Source of the DNA: BQJU01 sp964015035
Lineage (GTDB): Bacteria > Bacteroidota > Bacteroidia > Chitinophagales > Saprospiraceae
Direction: 5' to 3'
DNA: 64,000 nt
Assembly (NCBI GenBank): GCA_964015035.1
Contig: CAXHCA010000005.1
Coordinates: forward strand, 1-64,000
This document shows positions 26,524-34,777 of the stretch, one piece after another. Below the pieces are notes generated by a model. That model made no database searches, had not been told where the DNA came from, and saw nothing but the letters and a program-made list of their open reading frames with translations. The translations under genes were made by a program, and so were the position numbers. Positions within the stretch are counted from its first letter, which is position 1; each line of letters begins with the position of its first letter.

Positions 26524-26972
26524 GCTGCAAATCTAAACGAATCTGCTGCACTTTGAAGTGTTTTACATTGGATTTTACACTAATTTACACTAGTTAAAAC
26601 CTCTGACCGATCCTCAAGCCTGCCTTTGAAAAAAATCATGCTCAGGGTAAGATTCTCTTTTTGGTAGCAATAGATAATAAAAACCAAAAAAGAACTATGA
26701 GTTCGTAATTGAGGGTGCAAAATTAGTAGCCAGACAACTTGGCGCGAACGTGCTGGTGATTACGGAGATAGAAACGCCCGAAGAAAATAATGCTGGGTTT
26801 GCACTTAAAGCAGATATGTATAGAGATATAGACCATAAAGGAGAAGCAAGCACAACTCCACTCAAGAGCAAGTGATTTAAACTTGAGAAATTCTAAGTGC
26901 TCATCGAAGAAATTGGTAGTTTCTTTAATGCATTCTATTTTTCGTATTTTTATCACCTTATCAACCAGAATT
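26524..26972. other. Intergenic region holding a decayed gene fragment
   Basis: 449 bp between the regulator and the retropepsin-like gene. The left ~150 bp are A/T-rich and should hold the regulator's promoter. The middle holds a 64-codon open frame without a start codon, described separately. No repeat or RNA gene is apparent. Confidence 0.5.
26681..26875 (+). pseudogene. Remnant of a small (lipo)protein gene, 5' end missing
   Basis: A start-less frame of 64 codons reads like real protein: EFVIEGAKLVARQLGANVLV, then ITEIETPEE and GFALKADMYRDI. The pattern A-x-x-LGAN-x-hhh-ITE ... hxADhYR resembles the C-terminus of small Bacteroidota lipoproteins. An in-frame stop lies directly upstream (26678-26680) and no ATG precedes the conserved part. 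The most economical reading is the 3' end of a gene whose beginning was deleted. Homology is from memory of the pattern and untested. Confidence 0.4.
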
Positions 26973-28157
26973 ATGATGCGATATTTTTTAGGCTGCTGCC
27001 TATTGTTGTTTATTTCAACCAGCGCGCTTTTTTGTCAACAAACCAATCAAGCCCTTTTGGACTCTCGGGAAGTGCCTTTTGAAATGGTTAAAAATGCCAT
27101 TATCGTACCCGTCAAAATAAACGGAATCTCTTACCGGTTTGTCTTGGATACCGGAGGGGTCTTTATGATCTCCAGGAAATTACAAGAACAAGGCAATTTT
27201 GTGGTTACCGACTCCATCAGTATTTCCGATATCAATAAACAGGAGCAGGTTTTTGAAAAAGTTCTCATTGAGGAAGCCTCTATTGGTGAGTTGAGTTTAA
27301 AGGATCGAGAAGCCATTGTGCTTTTTGATAACCAATCCTACCCCAATAGTTGTTTTGAAACCGATGGAATGATCGGGCGAGACTTCTTCGGAGGGATGAT
27401 CTTACAATTTGACTATGATAATAAGGTCATACGGTTAACCGAAGATGAATCGGTTTTTGACCTGGATCAGGAGCATCGAACCAAAATGAAAATCAGCGAA
27501 AGAGGAATTGCTGATGTGTTACTCAATATCAACGGCAAGAACCAATACATCGAGTTTGATTCCGGCTCTGGCGATTTTTTTAGCTATCAAGCGAAAAAGG
27601 CCAAACGGTTGCGCGTGAAATCTAAAGCAGACAAACTCGAATATGAGGGCATTTTTTCCTTCGGGGTCAGCAGCAGCAATCTCATCGAATCAAGTACCCG
27701 ATACAAGGCAAAAGTGTACAACCTGACCATGGGCAGCACCACTTTTGAAAACTTTTACAGCGACTTCACCAAACCGACTGCGCCCCGAATTGGTGCCAGT
27801 ATTTTGTATCATGGAAAGGTGACGGTTGATTATAAAAACCTTTGGTTTTATTTTGAGCCATACCCTACTCAGTTCAAACCGACAACCCTGAGCACCTTCG
27901 GATTTGATATCGTGTACCTCCAAGAGCAATATTTGATCAAATGGGTTTTAAAAGGCTCCGTAGCCGAACAAGAAGGCCTTAAATTTGGCCTTAAGATCAA
28001 ATCTATTGATGGGACTCCTATTGCTGAAATCATAAAGGGTTGCGAAACGTATATCAACGGTTACGCCTTTCAGGAAAAGGAAAGCGTTGTTCTTGAATAT
28101 TACGATCCCAAAGGAACGCTCAAGACCATGACCTTGCATAAAACCCAATATGAATAA
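26973..28157 (+). CDS. Retropepsin-like aspartic protease with C-terminal PDZ domain
   Basis: About 394 aa from ATG 26973 (26976 also possible); the frame opens upstream at 26883, but the chosen start gives a signal peptide (MRYFLGCCLLLFISTSALFCQ). Two aspartic-protease half-domains follow: YRFVLDTGG (about 62-70) carries the catalytic Asp-Thr-Gly, and QYIEFDSGSGDFF (about 190-202) is the second half, with DSG in place of DTG. The C-terminal ~90 residues form a PDZ domain (VLKGSVAEQEGLKFGLKIKSIDG). Such secreted clan AA proteins with PDZ domains are common in Bacteroidota, and their substrates are unknown. Activity is plausible, not shown. Confidence 0.85.
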   Translation: MMRYFLGCCLLLFISTSALFCQQTNQALLDSREVPFEMVKNAIIVPVKINGISYRFVLDTGGVFMISRKLQEQGNFVVTDSISISDINKQEQVFEKVLIEEASIGELSLKDREAIVLFDNQSYPNSCFETDGMIGRDFFGGMILQFDYDNKVIRLTEDESVFDLDQEHRTKMKISERGIADVLLNINGKNQYIEFDSGSGDFFSYQAKKAKRLRVKSKADKLEYEGIFSFGVSSSNLIESSTRYKAKVYNLTMGSTTFENFYSDFTKPTAPRIGASILYHGKVTVDYKNLWFYFEPYPTQFKPTTLSTFGFDIVYLQEQYLIKWVLKGSVAEQEGLKFGLKIKSIDGTPIAEIIKGCETYINGYAFQEKESVVLEYYDPKGTLKTMTLHKTQYE

Positions 28158-28366
28158 CCCCCGTATTTCTAAAAAAAAACATGCACTTAACGCTGCGAAC
28201 CAGTAAATGAAAAACACAAATCTAAAATAATGACGAAGCAAATTAATAGAATCCCATCTGCTCAATCCTTTTTTGGGGACAAACCTGACACCCTCCTGCA
28301 ATTTGTTAAACACACGCTCTGCTTAAATTGATCAGCACTTTTAGAAAATAGTTTTACCTTAGATTT

Positions 28367-29146
28367 ATGAGTAAAATTGAAATCCGCACGGTGGATGTGG
28401 TGGAATACAGAATGCCCCTGCGGGAAGGGGGCTCGCTGCCGGCGATTGTGATGGCCGACGACGACTTCCCCTATGTGTTGAAATTTCGGGGCGCCGGACA
28501 GGGCAAGAAGGCCCTGATCGCCGAATTGATCGGTGGAGAACTGGCCCGGGCCATGGGCCTGAAGGTGCCGGAATTGGTGTTTATGAACCTGGACGATTCC
28601 TTTAGCAAAACCGAACCGGATGAAGAAATTCAGGACTTGCTGAAATTCAGTGTCGGACTCAACATGGGCTTACATTTTCTATCTGGGGCCATCACTTACG
28701 ATCCGCTGGTGCCGATTGGCGAAAGCCGGTATGTCTCGAAGATCGTGCTATTGGATAGTATCATTACCAATATTGACCGGACGGCAAAAAACACGAATCT
28801 GCTGAACTGGAAAAATGAACTGTGGCTCATCGACCACGGAGCAAGTTTGTATTTTCACCACAACTGGGCCAATTGGGAGTCGCACCTCGATCGTACCTTT
28901 CCGAACGTCAAGGATCACGTCCTACTCAAACGAGCCGATCATTTGGCGGAAGCCGCAGCGGAAATCAAGGATTTAATCAGCGAAGCCAAGATTGAGGAGA
29001 TTATTGCGTTGATTCCGGAAGATTGGTTGTTGGAGGAATCCAACCCACTGACCCCGCAGGAAATGCGGGCCGCTTATGTGCGCTTTTTGAATACCAAATT
29101 GGCCAATATCGATTCACTAGCCAAAGAAGCGGAAAATGCCAGATAG
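28367..29146 (+). CDS. HipA-like kinase
   Basis: A 259-aa protein related to the kinase fold of HipA (HipA_2-like, shorter than HipA itself). Visible elements are the nucleotide-binding strand with Lys in YVLKFRGAGQGKKALIAELIGGELA (about 37-61), the catalytic loop NIDRTAKNTNLL (about 134-145) and the metal-binding LIDHGASLYF (about 151-160). HipA kinases phosphorylate proteins, for instance glutamyl-tRNA synthetase; the target here is unknown. The N-terminal HipB-type antitoxin is absent, and the next gene overlaps by 11 bp and encodes a DUF3037 protein, a known pairing in bacterial genomes. GC content is higher than in the flanks. Confidence 0.85.
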   Translation: MSKIEIRTVDVVEYRMPLREGGSLPAIVMADDDFPYVLKFRGAGQGKKALIAELIGGELARAMGLKVPELVFMNLDDSFSKTEPDEEIQDLLKFSVGLNMGLHFLSGAITYDPLVPIGESRYVSKIVLLDSIITNIDRTAKNTNLLNWKNELWLIDHGASLYFHHNWANWESHLDRTFPNVKDHVLLKRADHLAEAAAEIKDLISEAKIEEIIALIPEDWLLEESNPLTPQEMRAAYVRFLNTKLANIDSLAKEAENAR

Positions 29147-29522
29147 AGTAACCTACGAATTTGCGGTGATCCGGGTGGTGCCCCGGGTGGAGCGCGAAGA
29201 GTTTCTCAACGTGGGGGTGATGCTGTTTTCCAAACGCAAAAAATACCTGGGTATTCGCTATAAGATTGATGAAGTCAGGCTGACCCACTTCTCTCCCGAT
29301 ATTGACCTCGATTTGATCAAAAACCACCTGCATGCCTGGGAATTGGTTTGTCAAGGCGGCCCGGATGCCGGTCCGATCGGTCAGTTTGATTTGCCATCCC
29401 GCTTTCGCTGGCTCACCGCAGCACGGAGTACCATCATTCAAAGCTCTAAAACCCATCCGGGGAGGTGCACTGACCCGGAGCAAGTACTGGAAGGGTTGTT
29501 TGAACGGTATGTCGGGGAATAA
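29136..29522 (+). CDS. DUF3037 family protein
   Basis: A 128-aa protein matching the DUF3037 pattern: YEFAVIRVVPRVEREEFLNVGVMLFSKRKKYLGIRY at residues about 5-40, then HAWELVCQGGP and the C-terminal FRWLTAARSTIIQSSKTHPGRCTDP. DUF3037 genes are often translationally coupled to HipA-like kinase genes, as here (ATG lies inside the kinase gene, 11-bp overlap). Its role, possibly substrate or regulator of the kinase, is unknown. There is no signal peptide. Confidence 0.87.
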   Translation: MPDRVTYEFAVIRVVPRVEREEFLNVGVMLFSKRKKYLGIRYKIDEVRLTHFSPDIDLDLIKNHLHAWELVCQGGPDAGPIGQFDLPSRFRWLTAARSTIIQSSKTHPGRCTDPEQVLEGLFERYVGE

Positions 29523-29658
29523 TGGTGGGTTTATTTATGAAACGATGTATCTATACCGGTCTACTTTTCTGGGGAGCTTTTTATTTCTGTTCATTTCTGA
29601 CAATAGTTCGGTGAAAATTAAGAGCATATTTGGAGCGGATTCTATTTGAAAACGGGCT

Positions 29659-30063
29659 TTATAATACCGACCAAACAATCATTTCATAAATGATGATATC
29701 TTGATCTTGATAAAGCCACTTGAGTTGCCTTTTGTCGATCTTTTTTAAATCGACTTTGCCATCATATTTTTTGGGTTGTCCCCGACCTTTAGTTTTTGGG
29801 CCATGGTATAGATATTTCAAATTGGCATCACAACGTAGTTTTGAGATAATACGCAGATCGGTCAATGCACTGACAGGGTCAACGAATGATTGTTTAGCAA
29901 AATAATCGTCTACGGCCAGGTAAGTTGATAGCGAAGCTAATTTCTCCCAGCGATCAATAATGACTTGGACATAGTGATCGTGGATCGTTGCAGTTGGCAA
30001 CTTCAACAGCCTACGTTTACACGATTGGTAATCCGTACACGGCCTCGTAAGGAGAATAATCAT
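29659..30063 (-). pseudogene. Truncated DDE transposase (insertion-sequence remnant)
   Basis: The 134-codon frame resembles the middle of a Bacteroidota DDE transposase: AVDDYFAKQSFVDPV (the second catalytic Asp context), then a stretch ISKLRCDANLKYLY followed by GPKTKGRGQPKKYDGKVDLKK. The N-terminal catalytic part and the C-terminal Glu region (normally ARFQIEFxxRDAKQ) are missing; the frame stops at IIIYEMIVWSVL, where relatives continue. The first ~45 residues may be out-of-frame. No terminal inverted repeats or target duplication are visible, so the copy is inactive. It lies directly upstream of, and opposite to, the CHAT gene. Confidence 0.7.
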
Positions 30064-30165
30064 CCCTTATGCTCCTTCAAAAGCTTCCTTTTGTTTTTCC
30101 CATAGAAAAGTAATATTTTCACGGGGTGGAAATACTACCTCCAATCAGGTACTAAAACCCTAACC

Positions 30166-32112
30166 ATGGTTGAAACCATTGCTGAAAGCAACTTTTATCT
30201 GCTCGACGGTAATTTGAGTGTCGCTGATGCTGCCGTTGCCGTTGCGAATGCTCCTTACTACTATATCCTGATCGACCGCGAAGATGCCGGCGATCATTTC
30301 TACTACTTTTATTCCCAGGAAGAATTACTCAACAGACTCTCCCGGCTACCCAAACCCGTTCCCGTAAAATTGGCCATGCAACTCCACTTGGAGCAGCCCC
30401 TGCCCACCTTACCCTTTGATGCACCGTTGTCAGCCAGGGTGGAGGAATGTTATGCGATCCTCAAGGGAGACGAGGTGGTTGGACTGATTTATGATAAAGA
30501 AGTAGCCGAAGCATCACCGCCGCCGCCACCTGCACCTTCGGTGCCCGGTAGCGACAAAGGGACTTCCCGAGGTGGCGCAACCATTGAAGAGGAAACAGTC
30601 GAAACCTTCGAAGCATACCCCAGTATCAGCGATCCAGGCATTGTCAAGCCGGATCAGACCTTCAAGGTTTTTGTGGGCTTCAGCTCGGAAAAAGACGAAA
30701 GCCTGGAAGAAGGAGAAATCATCGTCATCGACCGGCCGGATGAAGATATCCCGGCTAAGGTGTCCCTGATGGTGACCGGGGGTAAGGTCGCCGATAAGGA
30801 CAATCGCGCCAAGCCGATTATGCTGGATCCAGACGCTCAAACCTCGTTTACAATAACGGTCAACAGCAATGCCACGGAGGTTAATATCATAGCCATGTAC
30901 CGCTACAATAAACGCATCGTTGGCAATGCACAGCGCGTTATTCCGGTGAAACAGGCCGCCGCACCAGCTCCGACTCCAGCTGAAACTCCGGCTCCAGACC
31001 AGGGCAAACGCTGCCAATTGTCCATTGCCAGCGCCAGTTTTGAGCAGGCGCAACCTGATCTCACCATTGTCATACGGCAGGACCGCAGTGCTCAGCAATT
31101 GGTTTGGGAAATTGATGCCCCGGAACTGGATCTACTGGAAAAGGCGACCACCCCAATTGCCGATGCGCGGGCTTTCGCCAAACGCATTGGCTCCGAACTC
31201 AAGGCCGAAGATTTTAAGGATGCCCTGGCCAATAATATTTTGGTAACCCTGGGAGAGTCCATTGCCGACCTCTTGCCGGATGCCTTCTTTACGGCCCTGC
31301 ACGGCGTGCATGAGGCTATTAACCGAACGCCACGTCTATTGTTGTTAACCGATGAAGCCTATATTCCCTGGGAACTGGCTTACGGAAAAAGGCTTACCGT
31401 AGACGACAATCATCCGCGTTTTTTGGGGGCACAAGTAATCATGGGCCGCTGGTGGCTGCACGAACGAGTCGTCACGCCGCCTCCATCTGGGTTGAAAATA
31501 TTGCAGCTTTCCGCCATAGCGGCCAATTATAATGCACTGGTGGCGAGAGTGGCCAAATTGCCTGAAGCTCTTGAAGAAAAGGCTTTTCTGGAAAAAGAAT
31601 TTAAAGCCACCAGTATTCCCGCTACGGTAGATGGAGTGCTGGGGATGACCATGACGCAACCGGTAGAAGGAAACCTGGTGCATATGGCCCTGCACGGACA
31701 CAGCGACTCCGTCTTTAATGAGCAAAAACTGATCTTGGAAGACGGCAAAGGATTAAATCCCAATGCCATGTTTGGTCCTTATGATTGCGGTGATCAACCG
31801 GCCATTTCCTTTATGTTTCTCAATGCCTGTCAGGTAGGTACGGCGGGAGAAACCCTAGGGCAGGCCAGTGGATTTCCAGGGATATTGCTGAAAAAAGGCA
31901 TGTTGGGTTTCATCGCACCATTGTGGGAAGTACATGATGTGGCCGCTCGTGAATTTGCGGAGACCTTTTATCAAGAAACGCTTAACAATAAAAAGCCTGT
32001 TGCCGAAGTACTGCTAGACCTTCGCCGTAAGTATGACTTTAAGGAATCACTGACCCCATTGGCCTATCTCTATTATGGTCATCCGGGGTTGGTATTAGAT
32101 TATAAACACTAA
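30166..32112 (+). CDS. CHAT-domain (caspase-like) protein with accessory beta domain
   Basis: A 648-aa predicted cysteine protease with no signal peptide, so cytoplasmic. Residues 1-110 are alpha/beta and resemble weak CBS-like halves (SVADAAVAVANAPYYYILID; ECYAILKGDEVVGLIYD). A Pro-rich linker (about 116-128), a beta-sandwich-like domain (about 150-260) and an Ala/Pro linker (262-278) follow. The C-terminal CHAT domain (about 375-645) has the catalytic dyad H510 in MALHGHSD and C555 in FLNACQVG, plus the PLWEVHD and LAYLYYGHP blocks. The hydrolase gene follows after 19 bp, suggesting one transcript. A weak promoter-like pair (TTTG 30090, T-rich -7 at 30114) lies upstream. Activating signal and substrate are unknown. 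Confidence 0.9.
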   Translation: MVETIAESNFYLLDGNLSVADAAVAVANAPYYYILIDREDAGDHFYYFYSQEELLNRLSRLPKPVPVKLAMQLHLEQPLPTLPFDAPLSARVEECYAILKGDEVVGLIYDKEVAEASPPPPPAPSVPGSDKGTSRGGATIEEETVETFEAYPSISDPGIVKPDQTFKVFVGFSSEKDESLEEGEIIVIDRPDEDIPAKVSLMVTGGKVADKDNRAKPIMLDPDAQTSFTITVNSNATEVNIIAMYRYNKRIVGNAQRVIPVKQAAAPAPTPAETPAPDQGKRCQLSIASASFEQAQPDLTIVIRQDRSAQQLVWEIDAPELDLLEKATTPIADARAFAKRIGSELKAEDFKDALANNILVTLGESIADLLPDAFFTALHGVHEAINRTPRLLLLTDEAYIPWELAYGKRLTVDDNHPRFLGAQVIMGRWWLHERVVTPPPSGLKILQLSAIAANYNALVARVAKLPEALEEKAFLEKEFKATSIPATVDGVLGMTMTQPVEGNLVHMALHGHSDSVFNEQKLILEDGKGLNPNAMFGPYDCGDQPAISFMFLNACQVGTAGETLGQASGFPGILLKKGMLGFIAPLWEVHDVAAREFAETFYQETLNNKKPVAEVLLDLRRKYDFKESLTPLAYLYYGHPGLVLDYKH

Positions 32113-32131
32113 TAAACTAAACTGAAACATC

Positions 32132-33640
32132 ATGGGTAAGGAAACTCCATTAGCCGGAAGTATTGAACCCATCAAAATATCTTCCAGTGAATTCACGCTG
32201 CATTGTCCGGGTATGCACGGTATGGTCAAGGAAATGGAAACCGATAAATCCACTACCCGAGGGCCTGGCGTAGAGGACCCTATGCATAAAATGGTGATGG
32301 AGTCGGCGAAGGACAATGATATCATCCTGTTTAATCAATTTGAAATTGAGATCGAAAAGGATGATCTAAAAGACGCTCCGGAAACGCAGACCCGGGCGGC
32401 CGGAGTCACCCGTACAACAGAGATGGGAGAACCGGCGATGGTGCTTTCCGCGCCAAAGCTCGAAGAAAATATGGCCTCTGCGGTACTGTATACCGATGAA
32501 GACGGGGAGTCGCGCTGGGTCTTTCCCGAAGAGAAAAACCCTCGGGATAAATTCACCTTTTTGCTGCCGCGTGAAGGTGCGCCACCTCTCCCCACAGATG
32601 GATCTACCGTGCGCGGGGTCATTACCAAAGGCATTCGGCGGGTAGTCAAGGTGTTTGCCTGGCTAACGGATGAAATCGTCGGCGCGGGGGCTTTGATTCT
32701 GGTCAAAAACTGGGAAAGTAAAAAACGACCTTACACTTTAAATTCTGTGTTAGCCGATCGGGATGATGCACCGGTTGATTGGGACAAGATATCCGGAGAG
32801 CGATCTCTGTTGCTCATTCACGGCACCTTTTCTACTTGGCAGTCGGCTTTTGACGGTTTGCGCAGGAGTAAAACCTGGTTTCCGCAAATGCAGGAGTTTT
32901 ACGGCAACCGCATATTTGCTTTTAATCATCCCAGTTTGCACCAGACGCCGGCAGAAAATGTCAAAACCTTGATGGAAATGCTGCCCGATGGGGTTGAATT
33001 GGATATCGACATTATTACGCACAGTCGGGGAGGTCTGGTCGGTCGAGAAATGTGTGAAAGACTGGCGGATATTGACCCTTTTGGTCGGAAGGTGGCCATC
33101 AAAAAGGCCATTTTTGTGGCGGGCCCACACCTTGGTACCACCTTACTGAATAAAGATCATATACTGACACTGATCGATACCTACACCAACATGCTCACCA
33201 ATTTACCCGATAATCCGGCGACGATTATCATGGAAGCAATTGTCAATCTGGTGAAGATTATTGGAGGCGGGGCGATTGAAGGATTACCGGGTTTACAGTC
33301 TATGGTGCCTGATGGTGATTATATCAAGCGCCTGAATGGTACGCCTCCTATCGATACCACTTATTACGCCATAGGGGCTAAGTATGCACCCCATGACGAA
33401 AAGTTGCTACAACGCTTTGGCAAACGTCTGTTGATGAAAGTGCTGGCCAAGATATTTGAAGAGGATAGTGATATGGTAGTGCCTACTATGGGGTCTTTTG
33501 ATACCCTACTCGGTAACGGGGGCTTTCCCATTCCGGAAGACCGGCAGAAATTGTATCAAATGGATGACGATATCAACCACATTACCTTCTTTGAACACGA
33601 TGTAGTGAATCGGCAGTTGTTTAATTGGTTGTCATCATAA
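32132..33640 (+). CDS. Alpha/beta-hydrolase (lipase/esterase-like) partner of the CHAT protein
   Basis: A 502-aa cytoplasmic protein. Residues 1-200 are polar and poorly conserved-looking; the hydrolase fold spans about 220-500. LLLIHGTFS (about 226-234) forms the oxyanion region, S298 in THSRGGLVGRE is the nucleophile, DSDMVVP (about 447-453) supplies the acid, and a His in INHITFFEHD near residue 485 completes the likely triad. The nearest fold analogues are lipases. It follows the CHAT gene by 19 bp; similar CHAT-lipase pairs occur among proposed prokaryotic conflict systems. A membrane-damaging effector released or activated by the protease is an attractive but untested idea. Confidence 0.85.
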   Translation: MGKETPLAGSIEPIKISSSEFTLHCPGMHGMVKEMETDKSTTRGPGVEDPMHKMVMESAKDNDIILFNQFEIEIEKDDLKDAPETQTRAAGVTRTTEMGEPAMVLSAPKLEENMASAVLYTDEDGESRWVFPEEKNPRDKFTFLLPREGAPPLPTDGSTVRGVITKGIRRVVKVFAWLTDEIVGAGALILVKNWESKKRPYTLNSVLADRDDAPVDWDKISGERSLLLIHGTFSTWQSAFDGLRRSKTWFPQMQEFYGNRIFAFNHPSLHQTPAENVKTLMEMLPDGVELDIDIITHSRGGLVGREMCERLADIDPFGRKVAIKKAIFVAGPHLGTTLLNKDHILTLIDTYTNMLTNLPDNPATIIMEAIVNLVKIIGGGAIEGLPGLQSMVPDGDYIKRLNGTPPIDTTYYAIGAKYAPHDEKLLQRFGKRLLMKVLAKIFEEDSDMVVPTMGSFDTLLGNGGFPIPEDRQKLYQMDDDINHITFFEHDVVNRQLFNWLSS

Positions 33641-33664
33641 GTCACATTCACTAATGCACGGCCC

Positions 33665-34777
33665 ATGCAAAACCTCATTTTTTGGATTTTTATCTTGGCT
33701 ACGGCAGTGCAATTGTTCTTTTGGGGAGGGGTGTTTTCCAGGTTGGCCCGGTATTTGGTAAAAAAAAATAAAAAATCTGAGGCCACTCATTTTCCCGGAG
33801 TTTCAGTAGTGATTTGCGCCCGCAATGAAGCGGAAAATCTGAAAAAAAACCTTCCCGGCATCCTCCAACAGGATTATCCTTTGTTTGAAGTTATCGTCGT
33901 AAATGACGATTCAAATGATGAAACCTGGAAAATTCTTTTGGATTTTCAAACAAAAAATCCGATCTTACACCCTGTAAACGTCACAGAAAAGTTGTTGCCC
34001 GGAAAAAAGGCAGCATTGACAAAGGGCATCGAAGCCGCCCGTCATGAAATCATATTACTCACCGACGCAGATTGTCGGCCTACAAGTAAGGAATGGATTT
34101 TTAAAATGCAATCCGCACTTAAAGGCAAAATTCAAATCGGTTTAGGTTATGGTCCGTATTTTTCTAAGAAAGGCTTCCTGAATACTTTTATACGCTTTGA
34201 GACTGTTTACGCGGCTATCCAATACCAATCCTTCACATTAATGCGAATGCCCTACATGGGTGTAGGGCGAAATTTAGTTTATCGCAAGTCTTTGTTTGCA
34301 AAAGCAAATGGCTTTCGAAAACATGCTCATCTTGCGTCCGGTGATGATGATTTATTCATTAATGCCGTTGCTAATGGGCATAATACTACTGTTATATTAG
34401 ATCCAGCCACTTTTGTGTTTTCCGAAGCCAAAAGCAGCTGGAGAGACTACTACTACCAAAAATCGAGACACTTAACTACTGGTAGCCATTATCGGCTCCG
34501 CCACCAATTGGCACTGGGCGCACTTGCAGCCAGCCATTTTGGGCATTACGCCGGCGCGATAATTCTACTTGGGTTAGGAGTCAGCCCTCAGGCAATTTGT
34601 ATATGGTATTTGGTGAGAATCCTAGTAGTAGTCGCAGTGTATGCAGGCATCCTATCCAAACTCAAGGCAGTTGATCTGCTTCCCTGGATCCCTTTTCTAG
34701 ACTTATTTTATCTGCTCTACTACTTGGCATTTACACCGGCTTTATTAACAACCGGCAATCAAAGAAAATGGAAGTAG
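33665..34777 (+). CDS. Membrane glycosyltransferase, GT2 family
   Basis: A 370-aa processive- or poly-isoprenyl-type GT2 enzyme. An N-terminal span (about 3-20) precedes the GT-A domain: VSVVICARNEAENL (about 44-57), IVVNDDSNDET (about 76-86), LLTDADC (DxD, about 128-134) and ASGDDDLFIN (about 224-233). QKSRHLTTG stands where QxxRW is found in processive enzymes. Two or three C-terminal spans (about 285-355) hold it in the inner membrane. Donor and acceptor are unknown. Its 3' end overlaps the ECF sigma gene by 10 bp. The base composition is more A/T-rich than the neighbouring hydrolase gene, 24 bp upstream. Confidence 0.9.
   Translation: MQNLIFWIFILATAVQLFFWGGVFSRLARYLVKKNKKSEATHFPGVSVVICARNEAENLKKNLPGILQQDYPLFEVIVVNDDSNDETWKILLDFQTKNPILHPVNVTEKLLPGKKAALTKGIEAARHEIILLTDADCRPTSKEWIFKMQSALKGKIQIGLGYGPYFSKKGFLNTFIRFETVYAAIQYQSFTLMRMPYMGVGRNLVYRKSLFAKANGFRKHAHLASGDDDLFINAVANGHNTTVILDPATFVFSEAKSSWRDYYYQKSRHLTTGSHYRLRHQLALGALAASHFGHYAGAIILLGLGVSPQAICIWYLVRILVVVAVYAGILSKLKAVDLLPWIPFLDLFYLLYYLAFTPALLTTGNQRKWK

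Noticed and set aside
30514..31098. 194-aa minus-strand frame inside the CHAT gene
   Set aside because: Antisense shadow; no domain.
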